A stretch of DNA of 64,000 nucleotides from NCBI RefSeq assembly GCF_000301035.1, contig NZ_JH932292.1:1168857-1232856 (forward strand), read 5' to 3'. This DNA is from Facklamia hominis CCUG 36813 (lineage in GTDB: Bacteria > Bacillota > Bacilli > Lactobacillales > Aerococcaceae). Each line of letters opens with the position of its first letter. The first letter of the stretch is position 1. Shown here one piece after another: positions 36,352 to 44,091 of this stretch. The notes beneath the pieces were generated by a model. It saw only the letters and a list, made by a program, of their open reading frames with translations. It was not told where the DNA came from and searched no databases. Both the position numbers and the translations under genes were made by a program.

Positions 36352-38799
36352 TTACACCTCTTTTCGCACAGGTGGTCTGGTATCAAAGGCATGGAGCAGT
36401 TCTTCAAATACAGGGTGGAACTGTATCACACCGACACGACCATATAAATCACTGATAAGGCATTGCCCGTTTTCCAAATCACGCAATCGCTTCTGATTGT
36501 TTTCGTCCTCTGGGTCTACACCAAAAAAGGCTAAGGTCTTTTTAATCTCGTTAAGGTCAGTGGAACGAAATGCAAATTTTAAGCCGAGGTTATTTTTCAG
36601 TTTTTCATCTAAGAGGTCGTCTGTATTTTGGGTCACGAAATATACCCCAGCGTTCATAGCACGACCAGCCCGAACCAGCTTCATAGATAGTGTTTTTCCT
36701 TGTGCTACCTGTAAAAAGCTCCATGCTTCGTCTAAATCTACAATCTTGAAAATGCTTCGGTCTGTATGGATAAAGTCTAAAGCAAAGGTACTAATGACAA
36801 TCAGCATAGCAACGGATAAAAGCTCCATAGTGGTATATTCCTCAAAGGAAGTTTCCTTGTCGGGAAGTACCAAGTCCGCAACCTGTATAATGTTCAGTTG
36901 TTTTTCTAAGCTGATAGACTGCTCCACATAACCATTACTGAATAATAAATGTGCAAAGTCATAGTCTGTAAAACTTTCGATATGGTCGGCTATACTGGTA
37001 CTTAGTGGCGTATTCTCAACCCGTAATTCCTCAATCACTTTCATCAACCCTCGTACTTCACTATTGGTTACTGCACGAATGGCTTTTCTAAGGATTGGGA
37101 AGCGTTCCCCATCACGAGAGGAAATCCCCGTAAGGAATGTCAGAATATCAATAGCCAGTGATTCAGAATCTTTGGGATTTTTCATAATCACATAAGGGTC
37201 AAGTAAGCCTTTGTTTTTCTCATCAGAAGTCAGAGTGACGATATTGATTTCATGGGAAATCTCTGGCAAGGTTTCTTTCCATCTGCCACGTTCTGCTTTT
37301 GGGTCTACAATCACTGCTTGTGCCCCATAAAGCACCGCATAATAGACGATAAGGTTATTCGCAAAGGATTTACCACCACCCAGCGAACCAACAAAAGCCG
37401 ACGCTAACGCATTGGTTACTGAACCCTTAACCCCTTGACTGGCAAGAGCAGGTTTCAGATAGACATTGCGTCCAGTATCTAAGCTGTAGCCAACATAAAT
37501 CCCCTCATTTTCCCCCAGCATTTGAGTAGCACCAAAACCTAAACCAGCGAGGAAATCAGAGGTCACGTATTGAATATAATCATTCATATAACGCTTGCTG
37601 GCAGGTAAAAATTCTTCATGTAAGCCGAGCATATCCCCAAATGGTCGTACCAGTTTTACGCTTAAATCGTCATAAAAATCTTTCACTTCATTACAACGAC
37701 GTTTGAGTTCGTCAAGATCATTTGCTGATACCCTTACCACATAAGACAGCTTGTACATAGATTCCTTGCTTTGGTCTAAATTGGTTTCCAGCTCATTCAC
37801 ACTTTCCAGAGCTTCCGCCACATTGGAGCTGGTTTCATTATCACTTTGCCAAGCGTGGTTATCCAAGTCTTTCAGTTCTTTCTTTTTATTGCGGACAGTA
37901 GATAGGGCTTTACGATTCGCTACAATTTCCACATTCATTGACGTATCAATCGGGAATGTAAATTGCTGTTGCTGGTAGTAGAAGATTTCAGAGGACGGGA
38001 AGTCCAGTTCTCCGACAATGCTGTTAATGGTAAAGTAAGCTACATAGACGGTTTCATCTTCCTGCTGGATTTTCAAATATCGCTGTTTTTCTTCCACCAA
38101 ACAGCGAGTAGGCTTAATCAAGTCATAGTATTTAATCAGCGTTTCATTATCCAGCTTTTTCTTTGATAGATGGTACTCATACTCTTCATAGGCAGTGCCT
38201 GTCTGTCCGTAAAGGTGTTCAATCAGATAGCCGAAGTCGTCCTTATCTAACCTGCGGATTTTGAAACGACGAGAGATTTTATTTTCTAAGAGCTTTTCCA
38301 TCTTCTGAAAACGCAGGATTTCATCATTACTCATACTAACAAAATCGCCCATCAGCTTATGGTTCACATCATAGACAAAATCAGACAAAGCATTTTTTGC
38401 TTCAACGGTAAGACTTTTCATAGAAAACTCCTGATCGTTGAGAAGCAACTTAAAGCCGATAAAGAAACGGTAGTTCACTTGATTTTCGCCAATCATGGAT
38501 ATTAAAGCGTCTGTCTGTTTGTCGATTTTGTCATAGGCAACCGCTTTGAGCTTGCCAGTGACTTCATTTTTGGAACGCTCTTGTGCAGAACGTATGCTGG
38601 ATTCTGTACTGATTTGTAAAGCATGAATTTTGCCATCACGATTTTGTGCGATAAGCTGTCTGAAAGAATCATGCACTTGTATTTTCTGTTCTGGACTTAG
38701 AAATGAGTAATTGTAAGGAACAAGCTCATAGTAAGCATAACATTCCCCGTCTTTATTCCAGACGAGATTGTTTTCAATGTATTTAATTGGATATGCCAT
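36352..38799 (-). CDS. orf16: Tn916 Orf16, VirB4/TcpF-type conjugation ATPase
   Basis: Cytoplasmic ATPase that powers channel assembly or substrate transfer. It has 815 residues from ATG at 38799 (MAYPIKYIENN), where TTAGGAGTG lies upstream; a 17-codon longer frame lacks a site. Walker A is FVGSLGGGKSFANN near 470 and Walker B is FKIVDLDEAWSFL near 690, with the VirB4-type TQNTDDLL motif following. It overlaps the orf17 end by 17 nt. Confidence 0.95.
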   Translation of the reverse strand: MAYPIKYIENNLVWNKDGECYAYYELVPYNYSFLSPEQKIQVHDSFRQLIAQNRDGKIHALQISTESSIRSAQERSKNEVTGKLKAVAYDKIDKQTDALISMIGENQVNYRFFIGFKLLLNDQEFSMKSLTVEAKNALSDFVYDVNHKLMGDFVSMSNDEILRFQKMEKLLENKISRRFKIRRLDKDDFGYLIEHLYGQTGTAYEEYEYHLSKKKLDNETLIKYYDLIKPTRCLVEEKQRYLKIQQEDETVYVAYFTINSIVGELDFPSSEIFYYQQQQFTFPIDTSMNVEIVANRKALSTVRNKKKELKDLDNHAWQSDNETSSNVAEALESVNELETNLDQSKESMYKLSYVVRVSANDLDELKRRCNEVKDFYDDLSVKLVRPFGDMLGLHEEFLPASKRYMNDYIQYVTSDFLAGLGFGATQMLGENEGIYVGYSLDTGRNVYLKPALASQGVKGSVTNALASAFVGSLGGGKSFANNLIVYYAVLYGAQAVIVDPKAERGRWKETLPEISHEINIVTLTSDEKNKGLLDPYVIMKNPKDSESLAIDILTFLTGISSRDGERFPILRKAIRAVTNSEVRGLMKVIEELRVENTPLSTSIADHIESFTDYDFAHLLFSNGYVEQSISLEKQLNIIQVADLVLPDKETSFEEYTTMELLSVAMLIVISTFALDFIHTDRSIFKIVDLDEAWSFLQVAQGKTLSMKLVRAGRAMNAGVYFVTQNTDDLLDEKLKNNLGLKFAFRSTDLNEIKKTLAFFGVDPEDENNQKRLRDLENGQCLISDLYGRVGVIQFHPVFEELLHAFDTRPPVRKEV

Positions 38800-39175
38800 A
38801 AAATTCACTCCTAACTGCTGTAATGGCTTCTTGTGGCTGGTTTCTGCCAAGCGTTACTTTTTTTCCTGCATAGGTCAGCTTTGGTCGCAGTGCATAAGCA
38901 ATGACAGACTTCAAAAATCCATAAGGCTTTTTACCATCAAAAGTTTTTGTAGACATAAACCATGTGAAAGCCACAGGAATCCCAAAGTATTTGAGAAATG
39001 CTCCCTCTATCATGGAAAGAGGGGGCAAGTTGCCAAGTATCATCACTGCAAAGAGTGACACGACAAACCATGTCATTTGCGTAAAGGTTATGGGAAACGG
39101 AAGTCTAAAATCATTGATAGAATACAGTACCTTTTCCACAGACCAGATACTGGTATAGCTTCGTATTTTCTTCAT
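38783..39175 (-). CDS. orf17: Tn916 Orf17, TcpE-like membrane protein
   Basis: A 130-residue protein from ATG at 39175, supported by AAAGGATTG. A longer frame from 39289 (168 residues) is often annotated but would overlap orf18 by 26 nt and lacks a site. Two membrane helices occur around FVVSLFAVMILGNLPPL and YFGIPVAFTWFM. The homologue TcpE is part of the transfer complex in clostridial plasmids. Confidence 0.88.
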   Translation of the reverse strand: MKKIRSYTSIWSVEKVLYSINDFRLPFPITFTQMTWFVVSLFAVMILGNLPPLSMIEGAFLKYFGIPVAFTWFMSTKTFDGKKPYGFLKSVIAYALRPKLTYAGKKVTLGRNQPQEAITAVRSEFYGISN

Positions 39176-39263
39176 GTAATCAATCCTTTCATAAAAAATA
39201 GGGGTAGCTGATTGAGCCACCCCGTAAAATAGAAAATCTGCCAGTAGTAATGTACCGACAGAT

Positions 39264-39761
39264 TTAATAGACGATTTCAAAAATCCCATGATTGGTTGAG
39301 ATAAACGTTCCTGAAAGGTCTAAATCCCGACCATAGGCTTGATAATCAATATAGTTTTGAAGACTAGCTGGTACTTCGCCTAAAGCACCCGTTTCTTCAA
39401 TGTAGTAGCGTGCCACGTCATACATATCATCACAATCGGAATGAATGATAATATCCTCTTGATGTTCGCTTAGTTCTTCAATGCTTGAAAAATGAGTGAG
39501 CAGAGCAGATAGCTCCGATTGTAATTCTTCGGGTAATTCCGATACCATTTCCCATAGTCGATTGAGTTCGCCAATGGAAGTGTATTCGTCAACCGTAAAG
39601 GGTAACTCGTAGTCATGAATGGCGTATTCCTCATATTCATCATTCAAGCCGATTTTCTCTTTGACTTCCTCAAAGTCAATGGGAAAGGTAAACCACGCAC
39701 CGACCAATTCGCCCTCATTGTATTTGCCTAAATTCGCAATATAGACTTGCATATCGTCCAT
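39264..39761 (-). CDS. ardA: Antirestriction protein ArdA (Tn916 Orf18)
   Basis: DNA-mimic protein that blocks type I restriction, protecting the incoming element. It has 165 residues and is very acidic (many Asp/Glu, such as EEVKEKIGLNDEYEEYAIHD), as expected of a DNA mimic. It shows the family landmarks LGKYNEGELVGAWFTFP at the start and SGTFISTNHGIFEIVY at the end. AAAGGACG precedes the ATG. Confidence 0.97.
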   Translation of the reverse strand: MDDMQVYIANLGKYNEGELVGAWFTFPIDFEEVKEKIGLNDEYEEYAIHDYELPFTVDEYTSIGELNRLWEMVSELPEELQSELSALLTHFSSIEELSEHQEDIIIHSDCDDMYDVARYYIEETGALGEVPASLQNYIDYQAYGRDLDLSGTFISTNHGIFEIVY

Positions 39762-39877
39762 ATATTCACGTCCTTTCTTTGTAGAGATTCAAAAATCCCT
39801 ACCGCACTTCGTTTGGTGTACCATTCCTTTGCGGAACATAAGAAAACCACTTATATTCCACAAAAGAACGGTTTTAT

Positions 39878-40099
39878 TTAAGCACCAATAATGCGATTGA
39901 ATAGCTCTAGTAAAATGTCTTTTACTCCAGCAGCGTTGAAGACTAAGCCAACCGCAATAATCGCAATAATTAAAAAGCCAATCAGTTTGCTAAACTCACG
40001 CTTGAAGCCAAGATACAAGCCAATCACAACGATTGCTAAAAGCACCAGTGATTGAGCGTTTGATAGAAACCAGTTATAAAGGTTTTGTCCAAAATTCAT
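39878..40099 (-). CDS. orf19: Tn916 Orf19, small membrane protein
   Basis: A 73-residue hydrophobic protein with two membrane helices (SLVLLAIVVIGLYLGF and LIGFLIIAIIAVGLVF), present in Tn916 transfer modules. Its exact role in conjugation is not shown by sequence. GAGAGGAG precedes the ATG. Confidence 0.92.
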   Translation of the reverse strand: MNFGQNLYNWFLSNAQSLVLLAIVVIGLYLGFKREFSKLIGFLIIAIIAVGLVFNAAGVKDILLELFNRIIGA

Positions 40100-40141
40100 A
40101 AAAATGTTCTCCTCTCTATATTCAATGAATTTGTATTTGAG

Positions 40142-41347
40142 TTATTTTTTTGTTGTTATCACGTCCTGTTCTTTTACTGACTGTTGCTTCAAAATCTGCT
40201 TGTGTCGGTCTGTCAGTTTCGCATGGTCGAGAATGTCTTTTACAACCTGCGTCTGGTTGATTTCATCAAGTTTAATCGCAACCTTTAAGGTCGGGGCAAC
40301 TTGATGAGATAGCCAGTTCAGCGTCCTTTGGAAGGAGTAAGGCTCTGGTTTTGTGGTTAGTTTTAATCGTTCACGATTGTTCCCAATAAACCAAGCCCAT
40401 TCTTCATTCAGTTTCCAATCAGAACGAGGTTTGGAATCGTCTTTATCTACAAAACGGATATACCGATTGATAATTTTAAAGGCGGTATGCTCTGGATTGT
40501 CATAGACGAGTAAATCACGGACTGCATAATAGGCACGCTCATTTTTCAATCGAATCTCAAAACGGTTTTTTACTTCTGCGTCTTCAATGGGAATATCATT
40601 TTTCTTGTACTGCTCGTAGTCCTTTTCATAGATACAGAAATAAACTTCACTTTGTAATGAACCGATATAGAGGGTGTTTCCCATACATTCCTTTTCCTCT
40701 TTGCGTACCAGTTCGCCACTGCGATAGCTTTTAAAACTGCGGAAGACGGAGATACATTCTTCCTGTTGGCACTTTTCAGTGAGTACAGGGATATTTAAAA
40801 TCCCTGTCTTATCGTTAATGGCAAGGTCAAGGCGTTTCATCACACCGCCAGCCACCAAAACGTCCATAAAGAACTCATACCAGCTTCTTTGTTGTGCCAG
40901 AAGATAGCTTTCAAATTGTCTGCACCCACGACCTTTCAATTCCACCAGAACTCCTTTGTCCAGTTCATGGGAGCAAAGGACGAATATGTCGCCTAAAGCA
41001 TAATGCTCTGAATAAGAATAGAAACCATAGTCCTCATGAAGAAAATAGGACAGTTTCAGTTGTAAGATGTTTTCGACCACCTGCTGTACGTCTGTTGTCG
41101 GAAAGCGAATTCTTACATAATCAAACAGCATTTCAAGGGGAGCGTCGGGATTGAAGCGTTCCAGAGCTTCCCAAAGGGACTGCTGTAAATCCTCTGATGG
41201 CTTGACTTTTCCTGTTTCAATATCGCTTAGATACTGCCTTGTAATACCAGTCGCAACAGCTAAACGGTTTTGAGATAGTCCATAAGCCAAGCGTTTTTCT
41301 TTTAAATGCTGTAACCAAGTTTGTTCATTCAGTAAAAATCCCTCCAA
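40142..41347 (-). CDS. orf20: Tn916 Orf20, MobT-type relaxase
   Basis: Nicks oriT and starts rolling-circle transfer/replication. It has 401 residues if TTG at 41347 is used. An N-terminal Xre-like helix-turn-helix (YGLSQNRLAVATGITRQYL) precedes a replication-initiation (Rep_trans) domain with KDYEQYKK and the RFEIRLKNERAYYAV region. The TTG overlaps the GGAGGG site, so the real start may be CTG at 41332 (shown as L6), which is correctly spaced. It is adjacent to oriT. Confidence 0.93.
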   Translation of the reverse strand: MEGFLLNEQTWLQHLKEKRLAYGLSQNRLAVATGITRQYLSDIETGKVKPSEDLQQSLWEALERFNPDAPLEMLFDYVRIRFPTTDVQQVVENILQLKLSYFLHEDYGFYSYSEHYALGDIFVLCSHELDKGVLVELKGRGCRQFESYLLAQQRSWYEFFMDVLVAGGVMKRLDLAINDKTGILNIPVLTEKCQQEECISVFRSFKSYRSGELVRKEEKECMGNTLYIGSLQSEVYFCIYEKDYEQYKKNDIPIEDAEVKNRFEIRLKNERAYYAVRDLLVYDNPEHTAFKIINRYIRFVDKDDSKPRSDWKLNEEWAWFIGNNRERLKLTTKPEPYSFQRTLNWLSHQVAPTLKVAIKLDEINQTQVVKDILDHAKLTDRHKQILKQQSVKEQDVITTKK

Positions 41348-41524
41348 TCAAAAAGGCGTATGTCAACTTTTAAAGCCCATTTGACATACGCTGAAATTTT
41401 GTAAATCCCTTGTAACCAAAGGATTTTCTAATGTTTTTTTGACTGTTTCCTGTCGATTTGTACCCCCCTGTTAGATACGGGGGGTTAAGTGCTGGCGTGG
41501 CTATTGCCACACCAGCCAGCAAGA
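41348..41524. other. oriT: oriT of the conjugative element
   Basis: A 177-nt non-coding gap between relaxase and coupling-protein genes, dense in inverted repeats: GCGTATGTCAA / TTGACATACGC (41356-41391), ACCCCCC / GGGGGGT (41462-41485) and GCTGGCGTGGC / GCCACACCAGC with one mismatch (41491-41516). The C6/G6 repeat resembles the ICEBs1 oriT repeat. The nick position is not assigned. Confidence 0.9.
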
Positions 41525-42910
41525 TCAGTCCACACCTGCGACTTCCGCTTCGCACGTCGCCTGCGTGGACTGTCTGCTGTTGGATAACTTTTTAATTTCC
41601 TCCAAGAAATCATATCCTTTTGGTACAAGGGGAGTATAAAACTCTGATATGACACTTGTTCCTACATCAACATAGCCACGACCTTTGATTCGCTTTAAGA
41701 AGAAATCCTTTTGTACGTCACTGCCAAACATCATGCCATAGCCCATTTCAGACATACGACCTAAAGCCACTCTGAAATTAAACTGATCACGGATTCCGTC
41801 GCCTAAATATTTTGCGTCTGGACGTTGACAAGCCAGTATTAGAAAGAAGCCAGCTTGACGACCTAACATGACAATCTGTTTCAGCTTATTCATAACTGCG
41901 GTGTTTTCTTTTGTTCCCAGCATTTCCATGAAAGCGACGTATTCATCAAAGATTAAGAAGTGTGCCGGGAGACCTAAGTAAGCATAATTTTTGCCAGTCT
42001 TATAGTTCTTCATCTGCTTCATTTCCTCACTACGTTTCATCATTTCTTCATAGAATGTTTCAATGCAAGAAAGCAAGTCTTCTTTTCTATAGTAGACATT
42101 TGCCATCACAGAACCTAAGTCCGCAAGATCAGCATTTTTCGGGTCAAGAATATACAGTTTTGAATCTGTATGAAGCAAGGCTTCAATCAGTGTCAGTATA
42201 AAGTAAGTTTTACCGCCACCTGTACCACCAGCAATCAACATATGAGGGAGCTTATCATATTCCCACCATACGTTTTTCATTAAGCGAAGTTTACCATCTT
42301 TAGCTTCTACTTCATCAATAGAAATACGACTGGCTATGGTGTCATAGAGCAAAGTATATTCCACATAGGAATCCTTTAACTCTTTATCCGTCAGCTCACA
42401 GTACAAGCCACTCTCTAATTTCTTTTCCAAGTGTAAGAGTTGGTCTTGATATTTTCCCAGCGTGATTTCCACCCGTATCTGTATCAAGCCATTTTTAAGT
42501 CGATAATACATTTTAGGGAAGTAGGTTATCTTTTCCTTTGTACGACCAGCACTATCTTTAAAGAAACCCTCTGTTTTGACCTGTTCAGATTCATACCACT
42601 TGTTTTCAAGTATCATCTTTGCCAGTTTTTGACGGTGGTAAAGTTGTTTAACCGTATCATAGCGAACCCGTTTGAATACAAACGCTACCAGCAAGCAGAT
42701 AAGAATTGCGACACTGAAACTGATAATTAAATAGGGAATGTCAATCTTATCTGCTTGTGATAGGTTAAAATCCTGCCAGTTGATCTGCTGGATTGTCTTC
42801 ACATGAAACAGTCCGACAACCAGCAGGAAAACAGGCAGGAGTGACGCTATCGTAAAATGAAAGACTAAATCTTTACCAGATGGGCGAATCCTTTTACCAC
42901 GCTGTTTCAT
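41525..42910 (-). CDS. orf21: Tn916 Orf21, FtsK/TcpA-type coupling protein
   Basis: Coupling ATPase that delivers relaxase-bound DNA to the channel. It has 461 residues: two N-terminal membrane helices (VFLLVVGLFHV and YLIISFSVAILICLLVAFVF), then an FtsK/SpoIIIE motor with Walker A AGGTGGGKTYFILTL near 215 and Walker B HFLIFDEYVAFME. AAAGGAG precedes the ATG. It reads away from oriT on the relaxase side. Confidence 0.96.
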   Translation of the reverse strand: MKQRGKRIRPSGKDLVFHFTIASLLPVFLLVVGLFHVKTIQQINWQDFNLSQADKIDIPYLIISFSVAILICLLVAFVFKRVRYDTVKQLYHRQKLAKMILENKWYESEQVKTEGFFKDSAGRTKEKITYFPKMYYRLKNGLIQIRVEITLGKYQDQLLHLEKKLESGLYCELTDKELKDSYVEYTLLYDTIASRISIDEVEAKDGKLRLMKNVWWEYDKLPHMLIAGGTGGGKTYFILTLIEALLHTDSKLYILDPKNADLADLGSVMANVYYRKEDLLSCIETFYEEMMKRSEEMKQMKNYKTGKNYAYLGLPAHFLIFDEYVAFMEMLGTKENTAVMNKLKQIVMLGRQAGFFLILACQRPDAKYLGDGIRDQFNFRVALGRMSEMGYGMMFGSDVQKDFFLKRIKGRGYVDVGTSVISEFYTPLVPKGYDFLEEIKKLSNSRQSTQATCEAEVAGVD

Positions 42911-42938
42911 GCGAAAAAGTCTCCTTTCTACCTAGCGA

Positions 42939-43325
42939 CTATTTGTCTTGTGTCGGTTCTTTCTTTGCTTGTGGTTGAGCTTTGAATGAACTAGAATCCT
43001 TTGTCAGCACAATATCGTCTGCCTTGATATACCAGTCAACATCTGCTCCTTGATAGGTGGCAGTAGCAACGGTGTCCGCAATGGGATTGATAAGTTCCAC
43101 CCGTGCGTTATAATCAAACTCTTTCAAAGGCACGCTGGCAGGAATACTTACTTGAATCATGCGTCCTTGTCCTTTGGATTTTAAGTCATAGGTACGTTCC
43201 TTGATTTCATCTGAAACCGACCCGTCTTCATTTTGGATTCTCACTTCACGACGTAGAGCAGAGAATTTCAATTCTCCAAAAGTCGTGTCTTTATCTAATA
43301 CAATGCCATTTGCTAATCTCATCAT
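42939..43325 (-). CDS. orf22: Tn916 Orf22, YdcP-family (DUF961) protein
   Basis: A 128-residue conserved element protein of the YdcP/DUF961 family. It shares its fold with Orf23 (both contain VELINP/VKLVNP and the late YxxKADDI or HADDM motif). Its function is unknown, but it is always part of the first transfer operon. The start could be the ATG one codon later, since AGAGAGGAAAA precedes both. Confidence 0.92.
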   Translation of the reverse strand: MMRLANGIVLDKDTTFGELKFSALRREVRIQNEDGSVSDEIKERTYDLKSKGQGRMIQVSIPASVPLKEFDYNARVELINPIADTVATATYQGADVDWYIKADDIVLTKDSSSFKAQPQAKKEPTQDK

Positions 43326-43340
43326 TTTTCCTCTCTTTCT

Positions 43341-43655
43341 TTATTCTTTTATCATGTCGTCAGCATGTAAAAGGTAATTTGTAAAACCACGAGTGCCGAT
43401 TTTGTAGCCCTCTGCGGTAATACGTGGATTGACTAACTTCACACGTTCCTCAAAGCCGAAATGTTTTTCGCCAGCTTCAGCAGGAAGCACCACCACAATA
43501 TCATCTGCTCTTTGAACATCAGAATAGAGATTATAGCTTCTTGATAAGACAGTTAGCCGTCCGTTGATTCTTCGCTGAACGACTTTATCCTCGCCAGCAA
43601 ATTCTAAATTGCCGAATGTTTTTTCCATGTTGGGAATCACAAATTTAAGTTCCAT
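43341..43655 (-). CDS. orf23: Tn916 Orf23, YdcP-family (DUF961) protein
   Basis: A 104-residue paralogue of Orf22 and the first sizeable gene of the transfer operon. Conserved KFVIPNMEKTFGNLEFAGED and HFGFEERVKLVNPR stretches are visible. AAAGGATAGG precedes the ATG. A 15-nt gap leads into orf22. Confidence 0.92.
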   Translation of the reverse strand: MELKFVIPNMEKTFGNLEFAGEDKVVQRRINGRLTVLSRSYNLYSDVQRADDIVVVLPAEAGEKHFGFEERVKLVNPRITAEGYKIGTRGFTNYLLHADDMIKE

Positions 43656-43677
43656 ATTTTTACCTATCCTTTCTTTT

Positions 43678-43752
43678 TTATTGGCTGAATGAATGTTTGA
43701 TGGTCTTAAAGAGTGGGGAACGACCTTTTGATTCTTGATTTTTTGTTTTCAT
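43678..43752 (-). CDS. 24-residue micro-ORF at the head of the transfer operon
   Basis: MKTKNQESKGRSPLFKTIKH followed by SFSQ. The ATG has AAAGGAAGTG eight nt upstream, as strong as any site in the element, and the stop is 22 nt before orf23. The peptide is basic and hydrophilic. It may correspond to the small Tn916 orf24, but I cannot confirm that without a comparison. Confidence 0.55.
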   Translation of the reverse strand: MKTKNQESKGRSPLFKTIKHSFSQ

Positions 43753-43895
43753 AAGTTCACTTCCTTTCAAAATCGGGTAAAAAAATAGACACCTCATTTT
43801 TTGAAGTGTCTACCTATTAAATATTCAAATTTTATTGGAAGTATCTTTATATCTTCACTTTTCAAGGATAAATCGTCGTATCAAAGCTCATTCAT

Positions 43896-43917
43896 AAGTA
43901 GTAAATTAGTAGTAAAT
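43896..43917 (+). repeat. Integrase arm-type direct repeats, distal end
   Basis: Two tandem 11-nt copies, AAGTAGTAAAT and TAGTAGTAAAT, the same motif as at the int-proximal end. Confidence 0.8.
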
Positions 43918-43965
43918 TGAGTGGTTTTGACCTTGATAAAGTGTGATAAGTCCAGTTTTTATGCG

Positions 43966-43991
43966 GATAACTAGATTTTTATGCTATTTTT
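43966..43991 (-). repeat. Tn916 terminal inverted repeat, distal end
   Basis: 26-nt imperfect inverted repeat partner of 25959-25984 (20 of 26 matching). It is followed by GTGTAA (probable coupling sequence) and an A-run. Confidence 0.88.
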
Positions 43992-44024
43992 GTGTAAAAA
44001 AAAAGAAATCAAACCATCCCCAAC

Positions 44025-44078
44025 TAAAAAAGCTTCTTTCATGGTTAACCTTGGAATAGCCATGAAAGAAGCTTTTCT
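44025..44078 (-). terminator. Terminator after gltX
   Basis: Perfect 17-bp stem AAAAGCTTCTTTCATGG / CCATGAAAGAAGCTTTT, followed on the minus strand by a T-run. It isolates gltX transcription from the element. Confidence 0.93.
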
Positions 44079-44091
44079 TTTTAATCATTGA

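Larger units (their letters stand above)
25959..43991. mobile_element. Tn916-like: Tn916-type integrative conjugative element with tet(M)
   Basis: An apparently complete conjugative transposon in the order int-xis-orf8-orf7-orf9-orf6-tet(M)-orf13-14-15-16-17-18-19-20-oriT-21-22-23, matching Tn916. Terminal 26-nt imperfect inverted repeats match at 20 of 26 positions and bound about 18,033 nt; the known Tn916 is 18,032 bp. Boundaries carry an uncertainty of about 6 nt because coupling nucleotides flank each end. Flanking host DNA is T-rich on the left and A-rich on the right, the typical bent target. All transfer genes look intact, so self-transfer is plausible. Confidence 0.96.

Noticed and set aside
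36497-36931. 144-codon plus-strand ORF antisense to orf16
   Set aside because: Antisense shadow of a well-supported conjugation ATPase gene.
41370-41555. 61-codon minus-strand ORF across oriT
   Set aside because: Covers the oriT inverted repeats and the end of orf21; atypical composition and no ribosome site.
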